Positions 46,172-55,577 of a DNA stretch of 64,000 bases are shown here, one piece after another. How positions within the stretch are numbered: position 1 is the stretch's first letter; every line of letters starts with the position of its first letter. Source of the DNA: Pyxidicoccus parkwaysis (lineage in GTDB: Bacteria > Myxococcota > Myxococcia > Myxococcales > Myxococcaceae). The translations under genes were made by a program, and so were the position numbers. The notes below the pieces were generated by a model. That model was not told where the DNA came from. It ran no database searches and was given only the letters and a program-made list of their open reading frames with translations. The stretch covers positions 5,136,001 through 5,200,000 of the forward strand of contig NZ_CP071090.1 in assembly GCF_017301735.1 (NCBI RefSeq), read 5' to 3'.

Positions 46172-47083
46172 TCAGCCCTTCTTCGCGTAGGCCACGGCGA
46201 GCTGGCCGGCGAAGCGAGCGTTGTTGGTGAGCAGCGCCAGGTTGGCCTTGAGTGTCTTGCCGCCGGTGCGCTTGGCCATCTCCGACAGGAGGAACGGCGT
46301 CACCGCCTTGCCGCGAATGCCCTGCCGGTCCGCGTCCGCGAGGGTGGAGGCGATGTGCAGCTCCACCTCGTTGCGAGGCAGTGACGTCTCCTCGGGCGGA
46401 GGCACGGTGTAGAGGAGCCCGCCCTGTCCCAGCGTCTCGAAGCGGGCGCGGGCGATGCGCGCGGCGGTGTCCACGTCATCCACGCGGTGCTCCAGTGGGA
46501 TGCCGGAGCCGCGGCTGTAGAAGGACGGCAGCTCGTCGGTGCCCACGCCGATGACAGTCACGCCGGCGGTCTCCAGCAGCTCCATCGTCTTCGGCAGGTC
46601 CAGCACGGACTTGGCGCCCGCGCACACCACGGCGACAGGATAGCGGGCCAGCGCGGCGATGTCCTGGGAGATGTCCCAGTGCTCGGAGGCGCCACGGTGC
46701 ACACCGCCGATGCCGCCGGTGGCGAAGACGCGGATACCGGCGGCGGCGGCCAGCTCGCAGGTGGCGCTCACGGTGGTGCCGCCCGAGGCGCGCGTGGCCA
46801 CGGCGACGGCGAGGTCCCTGGAGCCGAGCTTGAGCAGGCGCTCCTTGCCCTCCGCGAGCCGGCGCATGGCGGGCTCCTCCAGGCCGATGCACACCTCTCC
46901 GTCCACCACGGCGATGGCGGCGGGGATGGCGCCGGCGCGGCGGACGGCCTCCTCACAGGCGCGCGCGGCGGCCAGGTTGTCCGGGTACGGCAGCCCCTGG
47001 GCCACGACGCTCGTCTCCAGGGCCACCAGGGGTTGGCCGGCGTCGCGAGCGCGTCGCACCTCGTCCGAAAAGCGTAGGTCCAT
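46172..47083 (-). CDS. psuG: Pseudouridine-5'-phosphate glycosidase
   Basis: 303 residues, the normal length. Motifs: ALETSVVAQGLPYPDNL near the N-terminus, SRDLAVAVATRASGGTTVSAT, ATGGIGGVHRGA, and the catalytic lysine in CAGAKSVLDLPKTMELLETA. It reversibly cleaves pseudouridine 5'-phosphate to uracil and ribose 5-phosphate, part of nucleoside salvage from RNA turnover. The usual partner kinase gene (psuK) is not next to it. I chose the ATG at 47083 as start; the longer frame is a shadow of the divergent transporter gene. Confidence 0.92.
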   Translation of the reverse strand: MDLRFSDEVRRARDAGQPLVALETSVVAQGLPYPDNLAAARACEEAVRRAGAIPAAIAVVDGEVCIGLEEPAMRRLAEGKERLLKLGSRDLAVAVATRASGGTTVSATCELAAAAGIRVFATGGIGGVHRGASEHWDISQDIAALARYPVAVVCAGAKSVLDLPKTMELLETAGVTVIGVGTDELPSFYSRGSGIPLEHRVDDVDTAARIARARFETLGQGGLLYTVPPPEETSLPRNEVELHIASTLADADRQGIRGKAVTPFLLSEMAKRTGGKTLKANLALLTNNARFAGQLAVAYAKKG

Positions 47084-47183
47084 GGGCGCGCGTTTATCCC
47101 CCGGCGGGCATGCGGACAAGCGGGGCCGTGAGGGAAACGTCGGCTTGCACGCGCGAGCGCTCCGCCCTATTCCCCTGCCCGCC

Positions 47184-48095
47184 GTGTCCACCTCCGCCGC
47201 CACCGCGACTCCCGCTCCCGCCGCCCGCGCGTTCTCCGCGAATGACCTGGCCATCATCGGCGTCGTCATCGTCTGGGGCACCAACTACACGGTGGTGAAG
47301 GAGGCGCTGGCGTCGATTCCGGCGCTGGCCTTCATGTCGCTGCGCTTCACCATTGCCGCGCTGGCCATGGGCGCGCTGCTGTGGGCGGTGGAGGGTTGGA
47401 AGCCGCTGCCCCGGAAGACGTTCCTCAAGCTCACCGCGCTGGGGCTGGTGGGGAACACGGTGTACCAGGTGTGCTTCATCGTCGGCCTGGCGCACACCAC
47501 GGCGGCGAACAGCGGGATGCTCACGGCGGTGACGCCGGTGCTGGTGGCGGCGCTCGGGGCGATGCTAGGCATTGATCGGCTCACGCGGCCGCTGGTGGTG
47601 GGCTTGTCGCTCGCCGTGGCGGGCATGCTGCTGGTGGTGAGCGCACGAGGTCCGAACCTGGGCGGGGCGACGTGGATGGGGGACGGGCTCATCCTCGCGG
47701 GCTGTGCGTGCTGGGCGGTGTACACGGTGGGCATCCGCACGGTGGGCACGGAGGTGTCCGCGCTGCGCATCACCGCCATCTCCATGCTGACGGGAGCGCC
47801 GGGCGTGGTGCTAGCGGGAGTGCCGGCGGTGATGAAGCTGGACACCGCGAACGTGGGCTTCAACGCGTGGGCCGGCGTGGTGTACTCGGCGCTGGTGCCG
47901 CTGGTGCTCTCGTACTTCATCTGGGGGCGCACCGTGCAGCGCGTGGGCAGCAGCCGCGCGGCGCTCTACAACACCGGCATCCCCGTGGTGGCGGCCCTCA
48001 CCGCCTGGGCCGTGCGCGGCGAGCAGCCCACCCTGCTCCAGGTGCTCGGCGCGGGCCTCATCCTCACGGGTGTGCTGCTGAGCCGGCGGAAGTAG
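47184..48095 (+). CDS. EamA/DMT-family exporter
   Basis: 303 residues with about ten membrane helices in two EamA repeats. The first starts IIGVVIVWGTNYTVVKEAL, the second LILAGCACWAVYTVGIRTV. The PLVLSYFIWGRTVQRVGSSR segment is typical. DMT exporters move amino acids, nucleotides or other small metabolites out of the cell; the substrate is unknown. I chose a GTG start at 47184 (STSAATATPAPAARAFSAND...). The ribosome-binding site is weak and a longer N-terminus cannot be excluded. Divergent from psuG. Confidence 0.82.
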   Translation: MSTSAATATPAPAARAFSANDLAIIGVVIVWGTNYTVVKEALASIPALAFMSLRFTIAALAMGALLWAVEGWKPLPRKTFLKLTALGLVGNTVYQVCFIVGLAHTTAANSGMLTAVTPVLVAALGAMLGIDRLTRPLVVGLSLAVAGMLLVVSARGPNLGGATWMGDGLILAGCACWAVYTVGIRTVGTEVSALRITAISMLTGAPGVVLAGVPAVMKLDTANVGFNAWAGVVYSALVPLVLSYFIWGRTVQRVGSSRAALYNTGIPVVAALTAWAVRGEQPTLLQVLGAGLILTGVLLSRRK

Positions 48096-48169
48096 ACGCT
48101 GCGCGAGCCCTGCTCACGGGACGGACACTCCTCCTGCTCAAGCCCCACGCCCGGTGGGCCGCGCTCCGC

Positions 48170-49876
48170 TCACCCGCCGCGCCGGCCGCGCTCGACGGAG
48201 AGTCCGTACTCTTCAATCTTCTTGTCCAGCGTGGGCCGGCTGATGCCGAGCAGCGCCGCCGCGCGGACCTTCTTCCCGCTCGCCTCGCGCAGGGCCTCGG
48301 CGATGGCGTCGCGCTCCAACCGGGCCACGCGCTCCTGCAACGTCTGCGGCCCGGTTGAGGCACCACCCTCCTGGATTTCAGGCGGCAGGTGCAGCGCGCC
48401 CACGCGGCTCCCTGCGTACAACAGCCCCAGCCGCTCGCCCACCAACTCCAATTCGCGCACGTTCTGCGGCCACGAATAGTCCACCAACAGGCGCCGCGCC
48501 TCGGGCCCCAGCGTGGGAGGCTCCTTCCGCGAGCGCCGCGCCGCCCGCGCCGAGAAGCCCTCCAACAGCACGAGCACATCCGCCCGGCGCTCGCGCAACG
48601 GAGGCACCTCCAACTCGAAGCCCACCAGCCCCCGCGCCAGCGAGGCCTCCACCTCGCCCCGCGTGGCCAGCAGCGGCAGCGACTCCAGCGTGGTGGCCAG
48701 CACCCGCACGTCCACCGGCTCTTCACCTCCCTGCCGTGACGGAGCGGTCCTCCGGGCCAGCAGCCGCGCCAGTCGCTCCGCCGAGGCACGCGGCAGCGCC
48801 TGCACGTGCTGCAACAGCAGCGAGCCGCCATCCGCGCGCAGCAGCGCCGACGTCATCGGCGGCTGTCCCGGCGCACTGGCCCGGCCGAACAGCGCCTCGT
48901 CCACGGCCGGCTGCGGCTGCCGGCAGTCCACCGTCACCAGCGGCCCCAGCGCTCGCGGCGAGCGCGAGTGGACGATGCGCGCCAGCAACGTCTTCCCCGT
49001 CCCCGGCTCGCCGTGAATCACCACCGGCGCGGCACTCGCCGCCGCACGGCGGGCAGTCTCCAGCAGCGTGCGCAGCGGCCGCGACGTGCCCACCAGCGTC
49101 AGCGCGGGCGCCTCCGCCTCCATCCGCGAGCGCATCGCCGCATACGCCTCGCCCCCCAGCCGCCCCAGCGCGGCGAGCAGTTGGCCCTCGCCCGCGCTGA
49201 ACGCAGGCTCCGCGCGCGTCACGTACAACACGCCGAAGGGCATCCCTCCCGAGGCCACCAGCGGCGCGCACATCGCATCGCCCGACTGGCTCAGCTCCTT
49301 GTGCTCCAGCGCCGCCTGCGCCATGGCCTGCGGCACCATCAACGTCTCCGCGCCCACCACGGACGCGGTGAGCAATCCTCCGCTGCTCCCCAGCAACGCC
49401 GCGGCCCGGTCCGCGCTGAGCGCGTGCATCACCTCGTCCGCCAGCCGGCGCAGCACCATGGCCTCGCTGGTGGCCCCCAGCAGCGCCGTCCCTGCGGAGT
49501 ACATCGCCGCCGCCGTGCCCACGTGCGGCAGCACCTCTTCGATGGGCACATGCCCGTGCGGCTTGGGCCCGCCCTCGACGAAGGTCACCGCCGGAGGCTC
49601 ATAGACTGCCGTCGTCGCACCCACGCGGACGCGGTCCCCCGGCTGCAGCACCACCTCGCCGGACAGGCGCTCCCCGTTGACGAGCGTCCCATTGCGCGAG
49701 CGCAAGTCGCGGATGCGCGCCTGTCCCTCGTGAAGGGTGATCAGCGCGTGCCGGCGCGAGACCTGGTCGTCCTCCAGGGGAATTTCACACGACGGGCTGC
49801 GGCCGATCGTCGCTTCCGTGAGCACCTCGTAGCGGCGCCCCGCGGATGGACCGGTGAGCAGCAGGAGTGCGGGCAT
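48170..49876 (-). CDS. FHA-GAF enhancer-binding-like regulator with degenerate AAA+ domain
   Basis: 568 residues. FHA domain at about 1-95 (TIGRSPSCEIPLEDDQVSRRH, in two parts, and RSRNGTLVNGERL), then a GAF-like domain (about 120-255). The AAA+ domain has an intact Walker A GEPGTGKTLLARIV (near 289). Where Walker B should read GGTLFLDE there is GGSLLLQHV, so the acidic residues are lost. The GAFTGA loop that contacts sigma-54 is missing (FGRASAPGQPPMTS). SWPQNVREL and a Fis-type HTH (KKVRAAALLGISRPTLDKKI) complete it. It probably binds DNA and phosphothreonine but cannot remodel sigma-54. The ATG at 49876 starts MPALLLLTG. Confidence 0.82.
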   Translation of the reverse strand: MPALLLLTGPSAGRRYEVLTEATIGRSPSCEIPLEDDQVSRRHALITLHEGQARIRDLRSRNGTLVNGERLSGEVVLQPGDRVRVGATTAVYEPPAVTFVEGGPKPHGHVPIEEVLPHVGTAAAMYSAGTALLGATSEAMVLRRLADEVMHALSADRAAALLGSSGGLLTASVVGAETLMVPQAMAQAALEHKELSQSGDAMCAPLVASGGMPFGVLYVTRAEPAFSAGEGQLLAALGRLGGEAYAAMRSRMEAEAPALTLVGTSRPLRTLLETARRAAASAAPVVIHGEPGTGKTLLARIVHSRSPRALGPLVTVDCRQPQPAVDEALFGRASAPGQPPMTSALLRADGGSLLLQHVQALPRASAERLARLLARRTAPSRQGGEEPVDVRVLATTLESLPLLATRGEVEASLARGLVGFELEVPPLRERRADVLVLLEGFSARAARRSRKEPPTLGPEARRLLVDYSWPQNVRELELVGERLGLLYAGSRVGALHLPPEIQEGGASTGPQTLQERVARLERDAIAEALREASGKKVRAAALLGISRPTLDKKIEEYGLSVERGRRGG

Positions 49877-49938
49877 GGGGCGCGGAGCGTAGCGTCCCGC
49901 CGGAGCCGGGCAAGCGCTCCCTGGCCGCGCCGCGAGAA

Positions 49939-51111
49939 CTACATCGGCCGCTCGGCGTTCAGGAGCGCACGAATCTCCTGCTCGTCCAGCGTCCTGCCCT
50001 CCCGGGTGATGGCCAGCGCGTTGACCTGGCCCTCGTCCACCTCCACGTGCGCACCCTTGCGCCACTCCGTGGTGTGCACCGCGCCATCAATCAGCTTGCC
50101 CACCAGGCTCCCCTCGTCCCGGGCCATGACCTCCAGCCAGAGGTTCTCCGCCACCGTCCCGCCGTCCGGGTGGGTGTCGAAGGGGGCGCGCACGAGGAAC
50201 ATCAGCGGCTCCATCAGCCCCTTGCGCTGGAAGCGCGCGAGGAAGGACGGCAGCAGCGCCTGGGCCTCGCGCCGCATGGCCTGCGTCTGCTCCTCGGGCT
50301 CCTTCTCGAAGCGCTCGCGGTACGGCGCCAGGAGCTGTGACGTGTTGTGTCGACCGCCGGGGGACACCACGGAGAGGAATAGCCCCTCGTGGCCCTCGAA
50401 GGTGTCCAGCGGCACGCCGAGCAGGTTGGTGCGGGCCTCCTCGGACGGCACGAGCATGAAGCTCTGCCCCTCGCTGGTGCCCACCTGCGAGCGCAGCGCC
50501 GGCCCCTGCCCGAAGGCCAGGTCCGTGCACAGCTCGTGGAGGAAGCTCTCCGCCGCGAGCAAATCCCCCTCCGCGAGGTGGAAGATCTCCAGGTCCCGCG
50601 CGCCGAACTTCTCCATGCCGTGCGAGTGCACCCACAGCGGCGTGTCGCCCTCCGTGACTTCCACCGCGTGCAGGTGCACGTGGTCCCGGATGTCGAAGTC
50701 CAGCTCGGTGATTTCCACCACGTCGTCGGGCTCGTGCAGCTTGAAGGCGGTGATGTCCACCAGCACGCCCTTCACGTGCTCCAGCAACGTGCGCACCGCC
50801 CACAGCGCCTCGAAGACGGGCAGCGTGGGCTGCGGCCCGCCCGGCTCCACCGACAGCCGGTAGAAGGCCCGCGAGCGACCCAGCCGCTCGAAGGCCTCCG
50901 TGCTGCCGCTGAAGACCTCCTTGCTGAAGCGCGGCAGGTGCTCGGCGCCCACCGTCAGCCGCACCTTCACCTCGGACGTGTCCGCCTTCAGCGTGAAGCC
51001 CTGCGCGTCCTCGTCCGGAGTGAACTCCACGTCGTCCGTGGCGAACGATGCACGCAGCGCGTCGAGCGGCGCCGGCCCGTCCTGCTCGATGGCGAGGAGA
51101 TAGACCTCCAT
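49939..51111 (-). CDS. Conserved protein with DUF2314-like C-terminus
   Basis: 390 residues, no signal peptide. The body contains AFKLHEPDDVVEITELDFDI and HLAEGDLLAAESFLHELC; these are beta-alpha segments without a known motif. The last 80 residues (VAENLWLEVMARDEGSLVGK, then WRKGAHVEVDEGQVNALAI) resemble the DUF2314 fold. The ATG at 51111 shares one base with the stop of the deoxynucleoside kinase gene (TGATG), so translation is coupled. Function unknown; the link with a nucleotide kinase may be incidental. Confidence 0.6.
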   Translation of the reverse strand: MEVYLLAIEQDGPAPLDALRASFATDDVEFTPDEDAQGFTLKADTSEVKVRLTVGAEHLPRFSKEVFSGSTEAFERLGRSRAFYRLSVEPGGPQPTLPVFEALWAVRTLLEHVKGVLVDITAFKLHEPDDVVEITELDFDIRDHVHLHAVEVTEGDTPLWVHSHGMEKFGARDLEIFHLAEGDLLAAESFLHELCTDLAFGQGPALRSQVGTSEGQSFMLVPSEEARTNLLGVPLDTFEGHEGLFLSVVSPGGRHNTSQLLAPYRERFEKEPEEQTQAMRREAQALLPSFLARFQRKGLMEPLMFLVRAPFDTHPDGGTVAENLWLEVMARDEGSLVGKLIDGAVHTTEWRKGAHVEVDEGQVNALAITREGRTLDEQEIRALLNAERPM

Positions 51112-51725
51112 CACAGGTGCTTCTCTATCTGTCGGAAGAGGTCCACGCGGTCCACCAGATTGGTCAGATAGTCGAGCTTGTCCGTGGCCAGCACCAGGAC
51201 GGGAGACAGCTTGTAGTTCTCGAACCACTCCTCGTAGAGGGCGTTGAGGCGCTGAAGGTAACGGGTGGGGATGTCCTTCTCCATGGCGCGGCCGCGCAGG
51301 CGGATGCGCTCACGCAGCGTCTGCACGGGGCAGCGCAGGTAGATCATGAGGTCGGGCGGCCGGAGCGACTCGGAAATCGTCTCGTACAGCTCGCAGTACG
51401 TCTTCCAGTCGCGCTTGTCGATGAGCCGCTGGCGGTGGAGATTCTTGGCGAAGATCTCCGCGTCCTCGTAGAGCGTCCGGTCCTGGAGCACGGTGCCCGC
51501 CGTGCGCTCGAGCTCCCGGTGCAGGCGGAACTTGTGCGTCAGGAAGAAGAGCTGCGAGCGGAACGCCCACGTCTTCATGTCCTTGTAGAAGTCGGCCAGG
51601 TACGGGTTCTGGTCGTTGGGCTCGAAGGACGGAGTCAGGCCGTACTTCCGGCAGAGGAAGGACGTGAGCTCCGTCTTCCCGGCCCCGATGTTGCCCGCGA
51701 TGGCGATGAACTTTTTCCTGGCCAC
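51111..51725 (-). CDS. Deoxynucleoside kinase family protein
   Basis: 204 residues. P-loop FIAIAGNIGAGKTELT near residues 5-20, the DRT motif in VLQDRTLYEDAEIF, and the arginine-rich lid RIRLRGRAMEKDIPTRYL. These are typical of deoxyadenosine/deoxyguanosine kinases of bacteria, which salvage deoxynucleosides by 5'-phosphorylation. I chose the GTG at 51725 (AAGGGTTGC upstream) because family members start near there; an ATG at 51803 would add an unlikely leader. It shares its stop with the following start, forming a two-gene unit. Confidence 0.82.
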   Translation of the reverse strand: MARKKFIAIAGNIGAGKTELTSFLCRKYGLTPSFEPNDQNPYLADFYKDMKTWAFRSQLFFLTHKFRLHRELERTAGTVLQDRTLYEDAEIFAKNLHRQRLIDKRDWKTYCELYETISESLRPPDLMIYLRCPVQTLRERIRLRGRAMEKDIPTRYLQRLNALYEEWFENYKLSPVLVLATDKLDYLTNLVDRVDLFRQIEKHL

Positions 51726-51960
51726 GCAACCCTTGCTTGTAACCCCGGCGAGCGGCGCGCACCAGAAACAACGTGTAGGTAGGACGTGGTAGAAGAAGTG
51801 CATGCTCCGCCTGCCTCCTCCTCACCGCGCCCCCGGCGCCGCCACCTTCCAGGGTGGGACCGGCCGCCTGGACGCCAGGGAAGAAGCACGGTTGGAGCGT
51901 GTCCGCGGCTCCGGCGACTCGCCGACCCGTCGCGTCGGCCCCATGGAGGGGGCCTGAGGG

Positions 51961-52755
51961 ATGCGCAAGCTCTTCTGCATGTTCGTGGCCGTGGTCTGGT
52001 CGGCGGTCTGCTTCCCCCTGTCCATCCTGGCCATGGTGGTGACGTTGAATTCCGCCAGCTCCGTGTGGGTGGCGCGTGAGCTCTGGTCCCCGGTGCTGCT
52101 GTGGGCGGGCGGCGCGAAGCTGGAGGTGATTGGCCGGGAGAACGTGGACCCGAATCGGCCCACCATCTACGTGGCCAACCACCAGTCCACCATCGACATC
52201 CCCGCGCACTTCCTGGCGGTGCCGGTGCCCTTCCGCTACGTCGCCAAGAGCCAGCTCAAGTGGGTGCCGTTCATCGGCTGGTTCCTCGCGCTGGCGGGAC
52301 ACGTCTTCATCAACCGCACCAACCGGGCCAAGGCCATCGCCTCGCTGGACGCGGCCTCGGCGAAGATTCGCGGAGGAAAGAGCATCTTCCTCTACCCGGA
52401 GGGCACGCGCTCTCCGGACGGCCGCATCCTCCCCTTCAAGAAGGGCCCCTTCGCCCTGGCCCTCAAGTCCCGCGTTCCCGTCGTCCCCGTCACCATCGAG
52501 GGCTCCGGCAAGCTGATGCCCAAGAACTCCTGGAACATCACGCCCGGCCCCATCCGCGTGAAGGTGGGCAAGCCCATCGACACCACCGGGTTCGCCGAGG
52601 ATGACCGCGAGGGGCTCGCCCGCGCCGTGCGCGAGGTCATCATCGCGGACAGTCTCTCGCTGGGCGGCCTGGGTGGAGACCTGGACCACGCCGTCGCCGA
52701 CGCGGGCGTCGAGGGCGTCAGCACCTCGCGCCCGCGCGCCACCACCTCCCCCTGA
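51961..52755 (+). CDS. plsC: 1-acyl-sn-glycerol-3-phosphate acyltransferase
   Basis: 264 residues. An N-terminal hydrophobic helix (FCMFVAVVWSAVCFPLSILA) anchors it to the membrane. The catalytic HX4D motif is in VANHQSTIDIP. Substrate motifs FPEGTRS-like (FLYPEGTRSPDGRI) and VPVTIEGSGKLMPK follow. It transfers an acyl chain to lysophosphatidic acid, making phosphatidic acid. A Gly/Ala/Asp-rich tail of about 30 residues follows the core. It is 11 bp upstream of the TPR lipoprotein gene, so they are likely co-transcribed. Paralogs are common, and the chain specificity is unknown. Confidence 0.88.
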   Translation: MRKLFCMFVAVVWSAVCFPLSILAMVVTLNSASSVWVARELWSPVLLWAGGAKLEVIGRENVDPNRPTIYVANHQSTIDIPAHFLAVPVPFRYVAKSQLKWVPFIGWFLALAGHVFINRTNRAKAIASLDAASAKIRGGKSIFLYPEGTRSPDGRILPFKKGPFALALKSRVPVVPVTIEGSGKLMPKNSWNITPGPIRVKVGKPIDTTGFAEDDREGLARAVREVIIADSLSLGGLGGDLDHAVADAGVEGVSTSRPRATTSP

Positions 52756-52766
52756 GACGTCCCACC

Positions 52767-54149
52767 GTGAAGACGAACCGCTCGTTCCTGTCGCGTCCCT
52801 GGCTTCGCGCCGCCGTGCTCGGCCTGGGCCTCGTCACCGGCTGCTCGCACACCGCGGCCTCCACCTCCGGCACCCGGGCTCCGGACTCGCGCACCCGGGC
52901 GCGGGCGTACCTGGAGGAGAACCAGCCGGAGAAGGCACTGGGGCTGCTTCAGGAGCTGCACCTCCAGGCGCCGGAGGACCTGGACGTGGCGCGCCTGCTG
53001 ACCGAGGCCCAGGTGAAAACGGGCCACACGGACGCGTGGATTACGGAGCTCCAGGGCCGCATCGCCGCGAAGGAGGGCGCGGTGGACCAGTACATGCTCG
53101 GCCTCGCCCTCTTCTCGCGAGCGCGGGACGCGGGCGCGCCGGCGGTGGCCGCCTTCGAGCGCGCCATCGCGCTGTCCCCGGACACCGCCGAGTACCACTA
53201 CCGCCTCGGCCTCGCGCGGCTGGAGTCCGAGCAGTACGCCGCCGCCGTGGAGCCCCTGCGCCGCGCCACCACGCTGGCCCCGGAGCGCGCCGGATGGCGC
53301 CTGCCCCTGGCCAAGGCGCTGCACCGCACGGGTGACGCCAGTGGCGCCGTGGAGGCCCTGGGCGCCGTCGTGCGCGGCAAGCCCTCGTCGGCGGAGGTCA
53401 CCACCGCGCGGGCGCTGATGGACCAGATTGCGGACCCCTTCAGCGGCTTCCCCAAGGCCGCCGAGGCGAAGCTGGAAGAGGGCCTGCGCTACCTGAAGGA
53501 CCTGGACGCGCCCCAGCACGCCATCCTCTCCTTCGAGGAGATTCTGCAGGACTACCCGGACCTGGCCGTGGTGCACGCACTGCTGGGCCTCGCCTACCAG
53601 CGCCTGGACGATGCCGGGCGCGCGGTGGACGAGTTCAAACAGGCGATTGAACGCGGCCCTCGCGACGGGAAGAACCAGCTCTACCTGGGCGAGCTGTACC
53701 TGTCCCGCCAGCGCCCGGACGCGGCGCGCCCCGCCTTCGAGAAGGCCGTGGCCCTCAACCCGCTGCTGGACGCGGCGTGGTTCCACCTGGGGGACTTGCA
53801 CCTGGAGCGGCGAGACCTGGCCGCCGCGAGGGAGGCCTTCACCGTGGCCGTGTCGCTCCAGCCGGAGGCCGTGCCGCCGCGAGGCAAGCTGGCGCTCGTG
53901 TACCAGCTCGACGGGGACTATGCCTCCGCGGAGCGGGAGCTGCGGTACGTGGTCGAAAAGGACCCGGAGAACATGGAGTTCAGCCTGCGACTGGGGCTGC
54001 TCTTCACCGAGCAGGCGCTGAAGTCGTCGCGGCCGGAGGCGCGGAAGACAGCAGCCGGGGAAGCCGAGCGCTGGCTGAGCAAGGTGCTGGAGACGCAGCC
54101 GGAGAACGCCGTGGCGTCTCGTGCGCTCCAGCAACTCAAGGCGCAGTAG
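52767..54149 (+). CDS. TPR-repeat lipoprotein
   Basis: 460 residues. Lipoprotein signal peptide with lipobox VTGC (near residue 26). The mature part is a continuous array of about ten TPR units from residue 40 to the end, for example AAFERAIALSPDTAEYHYRL and KQAIERGPRDGKNQLYLGEL. It is likely a periplasmic or outer-membrane-attached scaffold for an envelope complex. I chose the GTG at 52767 as the first start before the signal peptide. Translation probably follows that of plsC. Confidence 0.8.
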   Translation: MKTNRSFLSRPWLRAAVLGLGLVTGCSHTAASTSGTRAPDSRTRARAYLEENQPEKALGLLQELHLQAPEDLDVARLLTEAQVKTGHTDAWITELQGRIAAKEGAVDQYMLGLALFSRARDAGAPAVAAFERAIALSPDTAEYHYRLGLARLESEQYAAAVEPLRRATTLAPERAGWRLPLAKALHRTGDASGAVEALGAVVRGKPSSAEVTTARALMDQIADPFSGFPKAAEAKLEEGLRYLKDLDAPQHAILSFEEILQDYPDLAVVHALLGLAYQRLDDAGRAVDEFKQAIERGPRDGKNQLYLGELYLSRQRPDAARPAFEKAVALNPLLDAAWFHLGDLHLERRDLAAAREAFTVAVSLQPEAVPPRGKLALVYQLDGDYASAERELRYVVEKDPENMEFSLRLGLLFTEQALKSSRPEARKTAAGEAERWLSKVLETQPENAVASRALQQLKAQ

Positions 54150-54185
54150 CCACCACGTGGCCCGGCCCTCTACACTCGCTGTCCG

Positions 54186-54890
54186 ATGAGCGACGGTCGC
54201 AAGCCTTCATCCCCTGGCACGCAGCCACCGCGGACGACGTCCAATCCCGGCACGCAGCCGCGTACGCCGACGAACCCGGGCATGCCCCGGGCTCCGTCGA
54301 CGCCGGGCATGCCGCGCACGCCCACCAACCCGGGCATGCGGGTGATGACGGCCGCGCGCTCGGCGCCGCTGCAGAAGGAGAAGGCGGAAGGCCCTCTCGC
54401 CAGGCGCGTCGCGAGCGAGGCGTCCAACCAACTCCTCAACGGCCTCTCCATCCTCAAGGAGATGCTGGCGGACTTCCGGCAGCAGGACCGCTTCTTCAAG
54501 TACAAGGCGTCCATCGTCGCGGGCTACCTGGCGATCACCGTGGCGAGCTTCTTCATCGCCTGCCCTGGCGGCTCCGTGAAGGCGGGTGACATGGATGCGC
54601 GTCTGGTGCTCAGCGACAAGCTGGACCGGCCCTCCATCACCATCTGGAACGAGAGCAAGACGACCTGGAAGGACATCGTCGTCACGGTGAACGAGCAGTA
54701 CCAGGCGGCGGTGCCATCCGTGGCGCCCGGCGAGTTCATGACGATTACGCCCAAGCAGCTCATGGGCAGCAGCGGCGCCGCGCCCGCGGACCTGCGCTTC
54801 CAGACGCTGCGCATGCGCAGCCGCGACGACAACGCCGACCTCTCCGAGGACCTCCGCAAGGAGTGGGAGCGCCTCACCGGCCCCAAGTAG
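54186..54890 (+). CDS. Membrane protein with N-terminal Pro/Thr repeats
   Basis: 234 residues. Residues 5-50 are repeats of PGTQPRTPTNPGMPR type, disordered. A basic helical stretch (ARRVASEASNQLLNGLSILK) leads to one membrane helix (ASIVAGYLAITVASFFIACP) near residue 115. The C-terminal domain (about 130-234) is beta-rich with SITIWNESKTTWKDIVVTVN, resembling a FxLD/DUF-type periplasmic fold. The orientation would put the Pro-rich part in the cytoplasm. I do not recognise a named family. It is the last gene before the ribosomal cluster, on the opposite strand. Confidence 0.65.
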   Translation: MSDGRKPSSPGTQPPRTTSNPGTQPRTPTNPGMPRAPSTPGMPRTPTNPGMRVMTAARSAPLQKEKAEGPLARRVASEASNQLLNGLSILKEMLADFRQQDRFFKYKASIVAGYLAITVASFFIACPGGSVKAGDMDARLVLSDKLDRPSITIWNESKTTWKDIVVTVNEQYQAAVPSVAPGEFMTITPKQLMGSSGAAPADLRFQTLRMRSRDDNADLSEDLRKEWERLTGPK

Positions 54891-55081
54891 TCCCCGAGTT
54901 CCGCGGCCGCCCGGCGCGCACTCCACGCCCATCATCGGGCGGAGACGCCTTTGCCCGCCATTCACGTGGCACGGCGCTCGGGCGTGGGATGCGCCGGCCC
55001 CGCCAGTCCCGAGGCTTCCGCGCCCTGGCCAGGGGAAGCATCTCGTCGCGCCGTGACAGCCATCACACCCCGGAAACACGA

Positions 55082-55113
55082 AGGGCGCCCTTCCCGGGTG
55101 GGAAGAGCGCCCT
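55082..55113 (-). terminator. Terminator of the alpha operon (after rplQ)
   Basis: AGGGCGCCCTTCCC (55082-55095) pairs with GGGAAGAGCGCCCT (55100-55113) with a single mismatch and a 4-nt loop. It lies 50 bp beyond the rplQ stop. On the minus strand the sequence continues TTCGTGTTTCC. Confidence 0.7.
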
Positions 55114-55163
55114 CGCGTTGCCACCGGCCCTTCCTCACGGAAGAAGCCGGAAGGCGTCAACGA

Positions 55164-55577
55164 CTACTCGGCCTTGGGAGCCTCGGCACCCTCGGTCTCC
55201 GCGGGAGCGGCCTGCGTCGCGGGCCGGTCCACCAGCTCCAGCAGGGCCATCTCCGCGGCATCGCCGCGGCGGAAGCCGAGCCGGATGAGGCGGGTGTAGC
55301 CACCGGGACGCTTCGCGTACCGGTCCTTGTACTCGCCGAACACCTTCTGCAGCACGTCGCGGTTCTTCACCGTACGGGCCGCCAGGCGAACGTTGGACAG
55401 GCCACCCTTCTTGCCCAGGGTGATGATGCGCTCCGCGATCTTCCGGGCTTCCTTCGCCTTGGGGACCGTGGTGCGGATCGCCTGGTGCTCGAGCAGCGAG
55501 GTGACCATGTTGTTCAGCATCGCGAGCCGGTGGCTCGTGGTGCGGTGCAGCTTCCTTTGTCCGACCTTGTGACGCAT
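55164..55577 (-). CDS. rplQ: 50S ribosomal protein L17
   Basis: 137 residues. The N-terminus MRHKVGQRKLHRTTSHRLAM and the following LLEHQAIRTTVPKAKEARKI are diagnostic. The C-terminal 20 residues are an acidic Ala/Glu/Pro extension. L17 binds 23S rRNA near the exit tunnel. It ends the alpha operon, with a terminator 50 bp after the stop. Confidence 0.97.
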   Translation of the reverse strand: MRHKVGQRKLHRTTSHRLAMLNNMVTSLLEHQAIRTTVPKAKEARKIAERIITLGKKGGLSNVRLAARTVKNRDVLQKVFGEYKDRYAKRPGGYTRLIRLGFRRGDAAEMALLELVDRPATQAAPAETEGAEAPKAE

